Shown: one piece after another, positions 17,125-25,915 of the stretch | How the letters are laid out: each line of letters opens with the position of its first letter | How positions within the stretch are numbered: position 1 is the first letter of the stretch | NCBI GenBank assembly: GCA_024642115.1 | Contig: JAHEBU010000001.1 | Location: 496,001 to 560,000 of the forward strand | Direction: 5' to 3' | From: Marivivens sp. | GTDB lineage: Bacteria > Pseudomonadota > Alphaproteobacteria > Rhodobacterales > Rhodobacteraceae | Length of the DNA stretch: 64,000 nucleotides | Notes under the pieces: generated by a model | Told to the model about the DNA's origin: nothing | The model's database searches: none | The model's input: the letters and a program-made list of their open reading frames with translations, nothing else | Made by a program: the position numbers and the translations under genes

Positions 17125-17873
17125 CGGCAACGTTCGCGGATTTATCCGGAGCCTCGGTCTTTGTCACCGGGGGCGGATCGGGCATCGGCGCGGCCCTGAC
17201 GGATGGTTTTCTGGGCCAAGGGGCCAAAGTGGCTTTTGTTGGCAGATCGGACGCCTCGGATTTTGTCGCGCGCATGGCGGCGAAACACGGCACGGCCCCC
17301 TTGTTCCTAAAGGGCGACATCACCGACAATGGTCAGCTCACAGCCGCGATGAACCAGGCAGCAGCCGTGCACGGCCCCCTGAACGTGCTTGTCAACAACG
17401 CCGCCAACGACCAGCGCCTTGTGGCCGCCAGGATCACGCCGGATCAATGGGACGACCAGATGGCTGTCAACCTGCGCGCCTATTTCTTTGCTTGCCAGAC
17501 GGCGCACTCCATGATGACGGGCCGTGGCGGGGCGATCGTGAACTATTCCTCGATCAGCTACATGATGGGGATGGGCGGCATGGTCCCCTACACCACGGCC
17601 AATGCCGGGATCACCAGCATGACGCGGACCCTTGCCCGTGAATGGGGCGGCGACAAGGTGCGGGTCAACGCCATAGCGCCTGGTTGGGTCCTGACCGACA
17701 AACAGAAGGAAAAATGGGCGACCCCTCAAGGACTTGCCGAATTTCTGGACAGGCAGTCGATCAAGGAGTTCATGACCCCCGAGGATGTCGTCATGCCCAC
17801 GCTGTTTCTGGCGTCCGAGTCGTCGCGCATGGTCACGGGACAGACCCTTGTCGTCGATGCGGGAGTCGTCTGA
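17121..17873 (+). CDS. Short-chain dehydrogenase/reductase, candidate galactose dehydrogenase, atypical active site
   Basis: 250-residue SDR with cofactor motif FVTGGGSGIGAAL, NNAAND and VNYSSISYMMGMGG. The catalytic tetrad looks altered: where classical SDRs read YxxxK, this has YTTANAG, so the lysine is an asparagine, while the Ser-to-Tyr spacing of 13 is normal. Between alpha-galactosidase and dgoK, the likely role is NAD(P)-linked oxidation of galactose to galactonolactone, but the missing Lys makes this uncertain. It overlaps its neighbours as ATGA and TGATG. Confidence 0.8.
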   Translation: MTATFADLSGASVFVTGGGSGIGAALTDGFLGQGAKVAFVGRSDASDFVARMAAKHGTAPLFLKGDITDNGQLTAAMNQAAAVHGPLNVLVNNAANDQRLVAARITPDQWDDQMAVNLRAYFFACQTAHSMMTGRGGAIVNYSSISYMMGMGGMVPYTTANAGITSMTRTLAREWGGDKVRVNAIAPGWVLTDKQKEKWATPQGLAEFLDRQSIKEFMTPEDVVMPTLFLASESSRMVTGQTLVVDAGVV

Positions 17874-18766
17874 TGGCAAGGGCCGAGTGGATCGCGATTG
17901 ACTGGGGCACGTCCAACCTGAGGGTCTGGGCGATGCAGGGGGCGACAGTTTTGAATGCGGCCTCCTCGGATCGGGGCATGGGTCGGCTGGACCGCGATGG
18001 ATTCGAGCCGGCCTTGGTCGACCTGATCGGCGACTGGATCGACGGGCCGACGATGGCGGTGGCCTGTGGCATGGTCGGATCCCGGCAGGGCTGGGTTGAG
18101 GCGCCCTATGCGACGGTGCCCTGCGCGGCACTTCCCGAAGGGATGGTCCGCGCCCCCGCAGCCGATCCACGCCTGACCGTCTGGGTGATCCCCGGCCTGC
18201 GGCAGATGTCCCCCGCCGATGTCATGCGGGGCGAAGAAACCCAGATCGCCGGATTTCTGGCCCTCAACCCCGGTTGGGACGGGGTGATCTGCCTGCCCGG
18301 CACTCATACAAAATGGGTCCATGTCAGCGCGGGCGAAGTCATCAGTTTTCAGACCTTCATGACCGGAGAGTTGTTTTCGGTGATTGGCACGCAAACGGTC
18401 CTGCGCCATTCTATCAGCGCGGATGGCTGGGACGAAGCGGCCTACGGACAGGGGCTGGATGACAGTTTTTCCCGACCCGAACGGTTGGCTGCGCGGCTGT
18501 TTTCACTGCGCGCCGAAGCGTTGGTCAGCACATTGTCCCCGACCGCCGCCCGCGCCCGTCTGTCGGGCCTTCTGATCGGGTCGGAACTGGCCGCGGCCAA
18601 GCCCTATTGGCTGGGCCAGCAGGTCGCTGTCATCGGTGCGGGTACGGTTGCGGGCCTTTACATCAAGGCTTTGGCCGCGCAGCATGTCCCTGCCATCCAG
18701 GCCGATGGCGAGCGGGCGACATTGGCCGGATTGACCGCCGCATGGCGCAAGCTGAAAGAGATCTGA
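17873..18766 (+). CDS. dgoK: 2-dehydro-3-deoxygalactonokinase
   Basis: DgoK-family kinase of 297 residues: ATP-dependent phosphorylation of 2-keto-3-deoxygalactonate at C6. Seen: [16 protein letters not shown] at the N-terminus, [23 protein letters not shown] and [14 protein letters not shown], all family hallmarks. The start at 17873 lies in a TGATG overlap with the SDR gene. With dgoA directly downstream it makes the lower half of the De Ley-Doudoroff galactose route. Confidence 0.93.
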   Translation: MARAEWIAIDWGTSNLRVWAMQGATVLNAASSDRGMGRLDRDGFEPALVDLIGDWIDGPTMAVACGMVGSRQGWVEAPYATVPCAALPEGMVRAPAADPRLTVWVIPGLRQMSPADVMRGEETQIAGFLALNPGWDGVICLPGTHTKWVHVSAGEVISFQTFMTGELFSVIGTQTVLRHSISADGWDEAAYGQGLDDSFSRPERLAARLFSLRAEALVSTLSPTAARARLSGLLIGSELAAAKPYWLGQQVAVIGAGTVAGLYIKALAAQHVPAIQADGERATLAGLTAAWRKLKEI

Positions 18767-18767
18767 G

Positions 18768-19376
18768 ATGAGCCGCCCCCTGATCGCCATCCTGCGCGGA
18801 ATCACCCCGCCCGAGGCCGCCCCCATTGCCGCCGCGCTGATTGACGCGGGGATTGACCGGATCGAGGTTCCGCTGAACTCTCCCGACCCGTTCGACAGTA
18901 TCCGCGCGATGGCCGACGCCTTTGGCAAGGATGCCTTGATCGGCGCAGGCACCGTTCTGTCCACTGACGATGTAGGCCGGGTGGCACAAGCCGGGGGCAA
19001 GCTGATCGTATCGCCCAACGTGGACCAGCGTGTGATCGTGGCAACCAAGGCGGCGGGGATGCAAAGCTGGCCTGGAGTGATGACCCCGACCGAGTGTTTT
19101 CTGGCGCTGAAATCCGGGGCGGACGGACTCAAGATCTTCCCGGCCAGCCTGATTGGCCCTGACGGGGTCAAGGCGATCCGCGCCGTCCTGCCCCCCGGCA
19201 CGCAAATCTATGCCGTGGGCGGGGCCGGGGCCGAGAATTTCGCGCAGTGGATGACTGCATCGGTCGACGGGTTCGGCATCGGATCGGCCCTGTATAAACC
19301 TGGCCTGACGGTGGCCGAGGTGTCCGCCCGCGCCCGCGACATGGTCGCCGCCTACGATGCGGCTGCTGCCAAATGA
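18768..19376 (+). CDS. dgoA: 2-dehydro-3-deoxy-6-phosphogalactonate aldolase
   Basis: Class I aldolase of the KDPG/KDPGal family, 202 residues, cleaving KDPGal to pyruvate and glyceraldehyde 3-phosphate. Seen: AILRGITP, general-base Glu in [18 protein letters not shown], and the Schiff-base Lys in [11 protein letters not shown]. It is a single-domain DgoA without the dehydratase fusion found in some older annotations. It starts one base after the dgoK stop and overlaps the next gene as ATGA. Confidence 0.93.
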   Translation: MSRPLIAILRGITPPEAAPIAAALIDAGIDRIEVPLNSPDPFDSIRAMADAFGKDALIGAGTVLSTDDVGRVAQAGGKLIVSPNVDQRVIVATKAAGMQSWPGVMTPTECFLALKSGADGLKIFPASLIGPDGVKAIRAVLPPGTQIYAVGGAGAENFAQWMTASVDGFGIGSALYKPGLTVAEVSARARDMVAAYDAAAAK

Positions 19377-20200
19377 TTGCCGACGACCGCATCTGTCACC
19401 TGGGTGAAGGGCCGCTGTGGCATCCCGAACGGGGACAGTTGTTCTGGTTCGACATTCTGGGCAAACGCCTACTGACCAAGGGCCGGGAATGGTCCTTTCC
19501 CGTCCATGTCTCTGCAGCGGGATGGATCGACCACGACACACTGATGATCGCCAGCGAGTCCGGGCTACACCGCTTTGACATTTCCTCTGGCAAGACGGAC
19601 CTGATTTGCCCGCTGGAGGCGGACAATCCCCTGTCCCGGTCCAATGACGGCCGGGGCGATCCACAAGGCGGATTCTGGATCGGCACGATGGGCATCCACG
19701 CGCCCCGCAAACCCGGCGCGATCTATCGCTATTACCGGGGCGAGTTGCGTCAGTTGATTTGCGGTTTGGTCATTCCCAATTCGATCTGTTTTTCCCCCGA
19801 TGGCACGCGAGCCTACTTTTCAGACACGGTGCAACAGCAGATCATGACCGTCGGTCTGGACGACCACGGCTGGCCAAAGGGCGACCCATCCCTCCATATT
19901 GATTTGCGCGCCGAAGGCCGAAACCCGGACGGGGCTGTGGTGGATGCGTCAGGCAATCTGTGGAACGCGCAGTGGGGATCGGCACGGGTGGCCTGCTATG
20001 ATCCGCAGGGACGGTTTCTGCACACAGTGCCGATGGGCGCGTCACAGTCGTCCTGCCCGGCCTTTGGTGGACCGGACCTCAAGACCCTTTATTGCACCAC
20101 GGCGGTTGAAGGGTTGAGCGACGGCAATCCTGACAATGGCAAGCTGATGATGGTAGAGACGGATTACACCGGCCAGCCGGAACACCGCGTCCACCTCTAA
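19373..20200 (+). CDS. SMP-30/gluconolactonase-family sugar lactonase, probable galactonolactonase
   Basis: 275-residue six-bladed propeller of the SMP-30/gluconolactonase/LRE group. Metal-binding and catalytic pattern: Glu in [11 protein letters not shown], Asn in [10 protein letters not shown], Asn in [12 protein letters not shown] and Asp in [14 protein letters not shown]. In this cluster it most likely opens galactono-1,4-lactone made by the dehydrogenase. The related arabinolactonases cannot be excluded. Starts in an ATGA overlap with dgoA. Confidence 0.88.
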   Translation: MIADDRICHLGEGPLWHPERGQLFWFDILGKRLLTKGREWSFPVHVSAAGWIDHDTLMIASESGLHRFDISSGKTDLICPLEADNPLSRSNDGRGDPQGGFWIGTMGIHAPRKPGAIYRYYRGELRQLICGLVIPNSICFSPDGTRAYFSDTVQQQIMTVGLDDHGWPKGDPSLHIDLRAEGRNPDGAVVDASGNLWNAQWGSARVACYDPQGRFLHTVPMGASQSSCPAFGGPDLKTLYCTTAVEGLSDGNPDNGKLMMVETDYTGQPEHRVHL

Positions 20201-20217
20201 CTTTTGAAGGCGATCCG

Positions 20218-22122
20218 ATGAAACGCACCCTTGGCGTCTGCTATTACCCCGAACACTGGCCTGAACCCGTCTGGTCCGAGGACGCCACCCGCATGGCCGA
20301 GGTCGGAATTACCTGGGTCCGGATCGGTGAATTCGCGTGGTCGCGGCTAGAGGCGCAGCCGGGTGTTCTGACATTCGACTGGCTGGACCGCGCGATCGAG
20401 GTGCTAGGCTCCCAAGGGCTCAAGGTTATTCTGGGAACGCCCACCGCGACCCCTCCCCGCTGGATGGTGGACAAACATCCCGACATGCTGGCCGTCGATG
20501 CCCAGGGGCGACCTCGCGGGTTCGGGTCGCGCCGCCACTATGATTTCAGCCATTTGGGCTATCGTGAAGAATGTCGCCGGATCGTGCGCCTGCTGGCCGA
20601 ACGCTATGGCAAGAACCCGCATGTGGCGGCCTGGCAAACGGACAATGAATACGACTGCCACGACACGACGCTGAGCTATTCGCCCACAGCTTTGAAGGGG
20701 TTTCAGGACTGGCTGGCACAGCGGTATCAGTCGCCCGACGCCCTGAACCGCGCATGGGGCAATGTGTTCTGGTCGATGGAGTATGACGAATTCAGCCAGA
20801 TCGGCCTGCCGATCCTGACGGTGACTGAATCGAACCATCCGCATCAACTGGCGTTCCGGCGGTATTCCTCGGATCAGGTGGTCGCCTTTAACAAGGTGCA
20901 GGTGGACGAGATCCGCAAACATACGGACGCGCCGATTGCACACAACTACATGGGCCGGATCACGACGTTTGATCACTGGAAGGTGGGCGCTGACCTCGAC
21001 ATCGCGTCCTGGGACAGTTACCCGATCGGTTTCCTGTCCGACCGGATCGAGAATTCCGACGCACGGAAATTGAAATTCCTGCGCCAAGGCGACCCGGACA
21101 ATCAGGCGTTTCACCATGACCTCTATCGTGCCGTTGGCCGTGGGCGCTGGTGGGTGATGGAGCAACAGCCGGGCCCCGTGAACTGGGCGCCGTGGAACCC
21201 CGCCCCCCTGCCCGGTATGGCCCGCCTTTGGGCGTGGGAAGCATTTGCTCATGGCGCAGAATGTGTGAGCTATTTCCGCTGGCGGCAGGCCCCGTTCGCG
21301 CAGGAACAAATGCACGCCGGGCTGTTGCGGCCCGACAGCGTCCCTGCCCCCGCCTATGCCGAGGCCCAGCAGGTGGCGTGGGAACTGGCTGACATGCCAG
21401 ATGTTCAGAGGGGCAAGGCGCATGTCGCCCTGGTGTTCGACTACGAAAGCGCTTGGGCTTGGGACGTGCAACCGCAGGGGCGCGATTTTGAATTCTGGCG
21501 GCTGGCCTTTGCGGCCTATCGGGCCTGTCGTAGGCTGGGGCTGAACGTGGATATACTCCCGCCCGACTGCGCGGACCTGTCGGGCTACAAACTGGTGCTG
21601 GCCCCCGGCCTGATGCGGTTGTCCGACCCGCTCCGGGCGGCCCTTGCGACGTTCGAGGGGATAGCACTGGTCGGTCCCCGAACCGATACCAAGTCGGACG
21701 AGTTGTCGATCCCCGTACCGCTGGGCCCTGACCTGCCCGATTGCGACGTGCAGGTGGTGCTGGCCGAAAGCCTGCCCCCCAATGCCAAGGTAAAGCTGCA
21801 AGGCGGCGGGCGGTTCCGGCATTGGTTCGAGCATCTGGAGGGGTCCGCGACCGTTCATATGTCCACCAAGGATGGTCATCCGGCGATCATGGGCAACGAC
21901 CACATCCGCTATCTGGCGGGCTGGCCCGACGATGACACGTTTGACCGGATCATCGGATATCATTGCGATATTCTGGATATTCCCACTATGACCCTTCCGG
22001 ATGGCCTGCGAATCCGCGATACGGACACCCATCGCTTTGTGTTCAATTACGCGCCCGACTCGCAGGACTGGAACGGAACCAGCATCCCGGCGGCGGGGGT
22101 CCACTGGGAACCTCTTGAATGA
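20218..22122 (+). CDS. Beta-galactosidase (glycoside hydrolase family 42)
   Basis: 634-residue cytoplasmic GH42 enzyme. N-terminal MKRTLGVCYYPEHWPE and WVRIGEFAWSRLE are family hallmarks. The acid/base Glu is in AAWQTDNEYDCHDT, the nucleophile Glu in WWVMEQQPGPVNW. The trimerisation and C-terminal beta domains follow. It hydrolyses beta-galactosides to feed the same galactose route as the alpha-galactosidase upstream. It starts 17 bases after the lactonase stop behind GAAGGCGATCCG and overlaps galM as ATGA. Confidence 0.95.
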   Translation: MKRTLGVCYYPEHWPEPVWSEDATRMAEVGITWVRIGEFAWSRLEAQPGVLTFDWLDRAIEVLGSQGLKVILGTPTATPPRWMVDKHPDMLAVDAQGRPRGFGSRRHYDFSHLGYREECRRIVRLLAERYGKNPHVAAWQTDNEYDCHDTTLSYSPTALKGFQDWLAQRYQSPDALNRAWGNVFWSMEYDEFSQIGLPILTVTESNHPHQLAFRRYSSDQVVAFNKVQVDEIRKHTDAPIAHNYMGRITTFDHWKVGADLDIASWDSYPIGFLSDRIENSDARKLKFLRQGDPDNQAFHHDLYRAVGRGRWWVMEQQPGPVNWAPWNPAPLPGMARLWAWEAFAHGAECVSYFRWRQAPFAQEQMHAGLLRPDSVPAPAYAEAQQVAWELADMPDVQRGKAHVALVFDYESAWAWDVQPQGRDFEFWRLAFAAYRACRRLGLNVDILPPDCADLSGYKLVLAPGLMRLSDPLRAALATFEGIALVGPRTDTKSDELSIPVPLGPDLPDCDVQVVLAESLPPNAKVKLQGGGRFRHWFEHLEGSATVHMSTKDGHPAIMGNDHIRYLAGWPDDDTFDRIIGYHCDILDIPTMTLPDGLRIRDTDTHRFVFNYAPDSQDWNGTSIPAAGVHWEPLE

Positions 22123-23087
22123 TCCTTTTCGGCACGACGGCAGATGGCAGGGATGTGCACAAGGTCAGGTTGTCTGCGGGCGATCTGACGGTCGACCTTT
22201 TGACCTTTGGCGCGGTGATCCAGCGTGTGCAGCTTGCCGGTGCACCCTATGACCTGACGCAAGGGTCTGATGACCTTGCGGATTACGAGGGCGGCCTGCG
22301 CTATCATGGGTCGCTGATCGGTCCGGTGGTCAACCGGATCAAGGGTGGGTCGGCAATAATTGCAGGCCAACGGTTCGAGTTCGAGAAGAACCTCAACGGG
22401 ACACATACCCTGCACAATGGCGCTGCGGCGACGATGTTAAAGGTTTGGGATGTCGTCGAGACCGGGGCGCATCTTGCTGTTCTTGGGCTGACGCTTGCGG
22501 ACGGCGAAGGCGGATTTCCGGGCAATCGCCGCGTGACAGCCCGGTTTACGGTAACGGCCCCTGCCACCCTCACCATGCAGGTCGATGCCACAACGGATGC
22601 GCCGACGATCCTGAACTTTGCCAATCACAGCTATTGGAACCTGGACGGAACGGATCGCTGGGACGGTCACTGGCTTCGGGTAGCCGCCGACCACTATCTG
22701 CCCGCGACCGACGAATTCCTCCCGACCGGCGAAATCGCCGATGTCAGCGGAACCGATATGGACCTGCGGGCGGGAAAGGTCGTGGCGGTGCATCAGCCCG
22801 ACTTTGACAACAACTACTGTCTGTCCGATACGCGTCAGCCCCTTCGGGACGTTTTATGGCTGCGCGGCCAGTCCGGCGTGACATTGACCATGGCGACGAC
22901 CAGCCCTGGCATGCAGGTCTATGACGGTCGCCATGCCGTGCGCCCCGGCAAGGCACCGTTCGAAGGTTTAGCTTTTGAGGCGCAGTATTGGCCGGATGCC
23001 ACGAACAATCCCGACTTTCCGTCGATCGAAGTCCCCGCAGGCGGGGTCTATAGTGAGACGACGGTCTGGCGGTTTGGTCGATCCTGA
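22119..23087 (+). CDS. galM: Aldose 1-epimerase (galactose mutarotase)
   Basis: 322-residue GalM-family enzyme that interconverts anomers of galactose or related aldoses. Seen: LIGPVVNRIKGG, THTLHNGA, catalytic His in LNFANHSYWNLDG, and C-terminal catalytic Glu in LAFEAQYWPDATNNPDFPS. Last gene of the galactoside operon, in ATGA overlap with the beta-galactosidase gene; it supplies the anomer used by the galactose dehydrogenase. An 84-base spacer without a clear terminator separates it from convergent puuD. Confidence 0.93.
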   Translation: MILFGTTADGRDVHKVRLSAGDLTVDLLTFGAVIQRVQLAGAPYDLTQGSDDLADYEGGLRYHGSLIGPVVNRIKGGSAIIAGQRFEFEKNLNGTHTLHNGAAATMLKVWDVVETGAHLAVLGLTLADGEGGFPGNRRVTARFTVTAPATLTMQVDATTDAPTILNFANHSYWNLDGTDRWDGHWLRVAADHYLPATDEFLPTGEIADVSGTDMDLRAGKVVAVHQPDFDNNYCLSDTRQPLRDVLWLRGQSGVTLTMATTSPGMQVYDGRHAVRPGKAPFEGLAFEAQYWPDATNNPDFPSIEVPAGGVYSETTVWRFGRS

Positions 23088-23171
23088 GGCTGTGCCCGCC
23101 GATCATCGCAAGCAGGGGGCTGCCTGCCCCTCCGCGCTCTCTCCAAGAGGTGATATAGCAAAGCGAACCGT

Positions 23172-24398
23172 TTAGGGACGCGCCATTGCCGCCTGATACC
23201 AGGCGACGATTGCCGCACGTTCGCCGGGTTCGATGTAGCTGACGTTGGCGGGTGGCATGGCGTGCGTGACCCCGGCCTGCAAATAGATTTGCCGCGCGCG
23301 TAGGGCGATCTCTGCGGGTGTTTCCAACAACACGCCCTTGGGTGCCCACAGGATTCCCGCCCAGTTCGGCTCGGCCGCATGGCACATCGCACAGCGCCCC
23401 ATGACGATGTCGGTCACATGGTCGAACCCTTCGGCCTGCGCAAATTTTGTGGCTGCGGTAGGGATCGCCGCGTCCTCGGGATAGCGGAACATCGGCGCAG
23501 TCGAAATCCAGGCAATGATGATGAACAGGATGACTGTCGCAGCCCAGGTCCAGTGTGGGTTGCCTTTTCGGGCGTGGACCGAGTTGAAATAGTGCCGGAT
23601 GGTCACTCCCATCAGGAATACCAGGCACGCGATCACCCAGTTGTATTGGGTCGCAAACGCCAGCGGATAATGGTTCGACAGCATCAGAAAGATCACTGGC
23701 AGCGTCAGGTAGTTGTTGTGCGTGCTGCGCTGCTTGGCGATCTTTCCATATTTGGGATCGGGTTTGCGGCCGGCGATCAGGTCTTTCACCACGATCCGCT
23801 GGTTCGGCATGATAATGAAGAACACATTCCCCGTCATGATCGACGCCGTGAAGGCGCCAAGATGCAGCAGGGCGGCCCGGCCCGAAAAGACATGTGTATA
23901 GAAATACGCCATGCCGATCAGGATCACGAACAGTCCGAGCATGAGCCGGGTGTTGTCATCGCCAAACCGGCTTTTGCAAATCATATCATAAACGATCCAC
24001 CCAAAGGCAAGCGAGGCGAGCGAGATCAGAACCGCCTGCCAGACCGGAATATCCAACACGTTCGGATCGACAAGGAACAGCGACCCGCCAAGGTAATAGA
24101 CAAGAAATAGCAGGGCAAAGCCGCTAAGCCAGGTCGCATAGCTTTCCCATTTGAACCAGACCAGGTCGCCGGGCATTTCGGACGGGGCGACTAGGTATTT
24201 CTGCACATGGTAAAAGCCGCCGCCGTGGACCTGCCATTCCTCTCCATCTGCCCCGCTGGCCAGATTTCGGTCTCGGTGAAGTCCAAGGTCGAGCGCTATA
24301 AAATAGAACGACGATCCGATCCACGCGACCGCGGTGATGACATGGGTCCAGCGGACCGCGAATTCGACCCATTCCATCAGCAATGTCGCATCGAACAT
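23172..24398 (-). CDS. puuD: Membrane urate hydroxylase PuuD with C-terminal cytochrome c domain
   Basis: 408-residue membrane protein: eight or so helices in residues 1-310 (WTHVITAVAWIGSSFYFIAL, MTGNVFFIIMPNQR), then a periplasmic cytochrome c domain with haem motif Cys336-Ala-Met-Cys339-His340 and probable axial Met in THAMPPANVSY. PuuD oxidises urate to 5-hydroxyisourate and hands electrons to its haem, replacing cofactor-free uricase. The adjoining hiuH and puuE-uraD genes process the product. Divergent from the LysR gene, which probably regulates it. Confidence 0.93.
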   Translation of the reverse strand: MFDATLLMEWVEFAVRWTHVITAVAWIGSSFYFIALDLGLHRDRNLASGADGEEWQVHGGGFYHVQKYLVAPSEMPGDLVWFKWESYATWLSGFALLFLVYYLGGSLFLVDPNVLDIPVWQAVLISLASLAFGWIVYDMICKSRFGDDNTRLMLGLFVILIGMAYFYTHVFSGRAALLHLGAFTASIMTGNVFFIIMPNQRIVVKDLIAGRKPDPKYGKIAKQRSTHNNYLTLPVIFLMLSNHYPLAFATQYNWVIACLVFLMGVTIRHYFNSVHARKGNPHWTWAATVILFIIIAWISTAPMFRYPEDAAIPTAATKFAQAEGFDHVTDIVMGRCAMCHAAEPNWAGILWAPKGVLLETPAEIALRARQIYLQAGVTHAMPPANVSYIEPGERAAIVAWYQAAMARP

Positions 24399-24449
24399 GG
24401 TGATCCCCCTTATGTCCCGCTCAGGCTATACGGATGCCCATTTATTTGT

Positions 24450-24493
24450 TAATCCGTCAAATCGGGGAACACTTTCAAGGTAATCCGGCAAAT
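24450..24493. promoter_or_regulatory. Repeated 13-mer in the puuD-lysR spacer, probable LysR sites
   Basis: TAATCCGTCAAAT at 24450-24462 and TAATCCGGCAAAT at 24481-24493 differ by one base and are 31 bases apart, close to three helical turns. The first also forms ATTTG-N9-CAAAT (24444-24462), a dyad of LysR-box size. The second overlaps the lysR start codon, suggesting autorepression. Seen directly; the binding role is inferred. Confidence 0.5.
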
Positions 24494-25424
24494 GGCCTAT
24501 GTGAGCAACATCAGGATGTTTGTTCGTGTCTACGAATTAGGCAGCATGAGCGCGGCGGCCCGCGATCAGCGCACCTCGCCTGCCGTCGCCAGTGCTCGCA
24601 TTGCAGAGTTGGAAAAGCATCTGGGCCTGCGCCTGTTCAACCGCACGACCCGCAGCCTTCAGCCGACAGAAAACGGCCGTATTTTCTATGAAGGGGCCCG
24701 CAGGGTGCTTGAAGCCATCGACGAGGCAGAGGCCGCCGTCGCGCAGACCACCCAGAACCCACGCGGCACGGTCTTCGTTGCAGCCCCCTTGGGGATCGGA
24801 CGGCGGTTCATCGCCCCACATGTTCCGGCGTTCAAGGACGCCTATCCGCAGATCGATATTCGTCTGCGCCTGTCGGACCGCAAGATCGACGTGGTGGGCG
24901 AAGGGCTCGACCTTGCGTTCCATCTGGGGGCGCTCGACGACAGCACGCTCAAGGTTCGGCTGGTGGCCGACTGTCCGCGCGTGCTGTGTGCCGCCCCCGA
25001 CTATGTCGCGCGGCGCGGGATGCCCGAGGATGGCACGGCGCTCGTCCGCGACCGGCACGATTGCCTGAACCTGCGGTTTCCGGGAGCCACGGAGTTTCGC
25101 TGGTTGTTGCAGACTCCGGACGGACCCCAGCGGTTCGACATCACGGGACCGTTCGAATCCGATGACGGAGATGTGCTGACAGGGTGGGCACTCGAAGGGC
25201 GAGGGATCGTCCTCAAACCGATCTTTGACGTGGCCACCCAACTGCGCGAGCGGCGGCTGGTCCCGGTGGCGCAGGCGACACCACCCTTGCCCGTGCCGCT
25301 GTCCTGTCTGACCCAGCACCGCCGCCTGCGCGATCCGAAAATCCGCCTGTTCACCGATTTTATCATCACCCGGATGCGCAGCGACATGGACCGGGCAATG
25401 GCCGAGCTTCAGCTGCCCCGATAA
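24492..25424 (+). CDS. LysR-family transcriptional regulator of the urate genes
   Basis: 310-residue LysR protein: N-terminal helix-turn-helix (MFVRVYELGSMSAAARDQ, then SPAVASARIAELEKHLG, LFNRTTRSLQPTENG) and a C-terminal substrate domain (RGTVFVAAPLGIGRRFIAP). It lies between puuD and hiuH, facing puuD, so it likely controls urate catabolism with urate or a derivative as co-inducer. The ATG at 24492 has only a weak distant AAGG; the GTG at 24501 is an alternative. Its 3' end overlaps convergent hiuH. Confidence 0.88.
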   Translation: MAYVSNIRMFVRVYELGSMSAAARDQRTSPAVASARIAELEKHLGLRLFNRTTRSLQPTENGRIFYEGARRVLEAIDEAEAAVAQTTQNPRGTVFVAAPLGIGRRFIAPHVPAFKDAYPQIDIRLRLSDRKIDVVGEGLDLAFHLGALDDSTLKVRLVADCPRVLCAAPDYVARRGMPEDGTALVRDRHDCLNLRFPGATEFRWLLQTPDGPQRFDITGPFESDDGDVLTGWALEGRGIVLKPIFDVATQLRERRLVPVAQATPPLPVPLSCLTQHRRLRDPKIRLFTDFIITRMRSDMDRAMAELQLPR

Positions 25425-25768
25425 GTCGAGAACCCGAACTGCGACAGTAGAAGCGGCACATGGTAGTGCCGCTGCAGGTCGGAAATGCCGAACCGGATCG
25501 GGATGCGATCGAGGAACCGCGGGCTTTCAGCGGGGGCGCCTTCTTGGTCAAGATACTCGCCAGCGTAAAACAGAAGTTCGTACTGGCCCAGTTTGAAATC
25601 GTCGACGGACAGCATAGGCCCGTCGGTCCGCCCGTCATCGTTTGTCACCTTTGTCGTCAGAAAGACCCAGTCGTCGTTGTCGATCCGGTAGAGGTCAATC
25701 TTCATGCCTCGGGCAGGCCCGCCCCGGCCAGTATCAAGGACATGGGTGGTCAAAAATCCATCAGGCAT
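25409..25768 (-). CDS. uraH: 5-Hydroxyisourate hydrolase
   Basis: 119-residue transthyretin-like enzyme hydrolysing 5-hydroxyisourate to OHCU. Seen: LTTHVLDTGRGGPARG at the N-terminus with its active-site His, DGRTDGPML, and the diagnostic C-terminal YRGS. I prefer the ATG at 25768, since GGAG stands six bases before it; an ATG two codons upstream lies next to that GGAG. Cytoplasmic, no signal peptide. Overlaps the lysR 3' end by 16 bases and is divergent from puuE-uraD. Confidence 0.93.
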   Translation of the reverse strand: MPDGFLTTHVLDTGRGGPARGMKIDLYRIDNDDWVFLTTKVTNDDGRTDGPMLSVDDFKLGQYELLFYAGEYLDQEGAPAESPRFLDRIPIRFGISDLQRHYHVPLLLSQFGFSTYRGS

Positions 25769-25915
25769 GGTCATCTCCGCTTGCGTTCAGACCATCTAGC
25801 CTGCGGGGATGGAAAAGGCGACGCTTTGTGTCGCGCACAAGTCCTTCTTGGAAATATTGAAAGTCAGCCGCATTAAATGGCTCTAAACGATAATCACTGT
25901 CCCAACGGAGGCCGG

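Noticed and set aside
20404-22104. 566-codon open frame opposite the beta-galactosidase gene
   Set aside because: No recognisable motif; GH42 catalytic residues are all present on the plus strand.
23088-23171. Terminator between galM and puuD
   Set aside because: Only short GGGC/GCCC-type pairings without a T-tract are visible; not strong enough to report.
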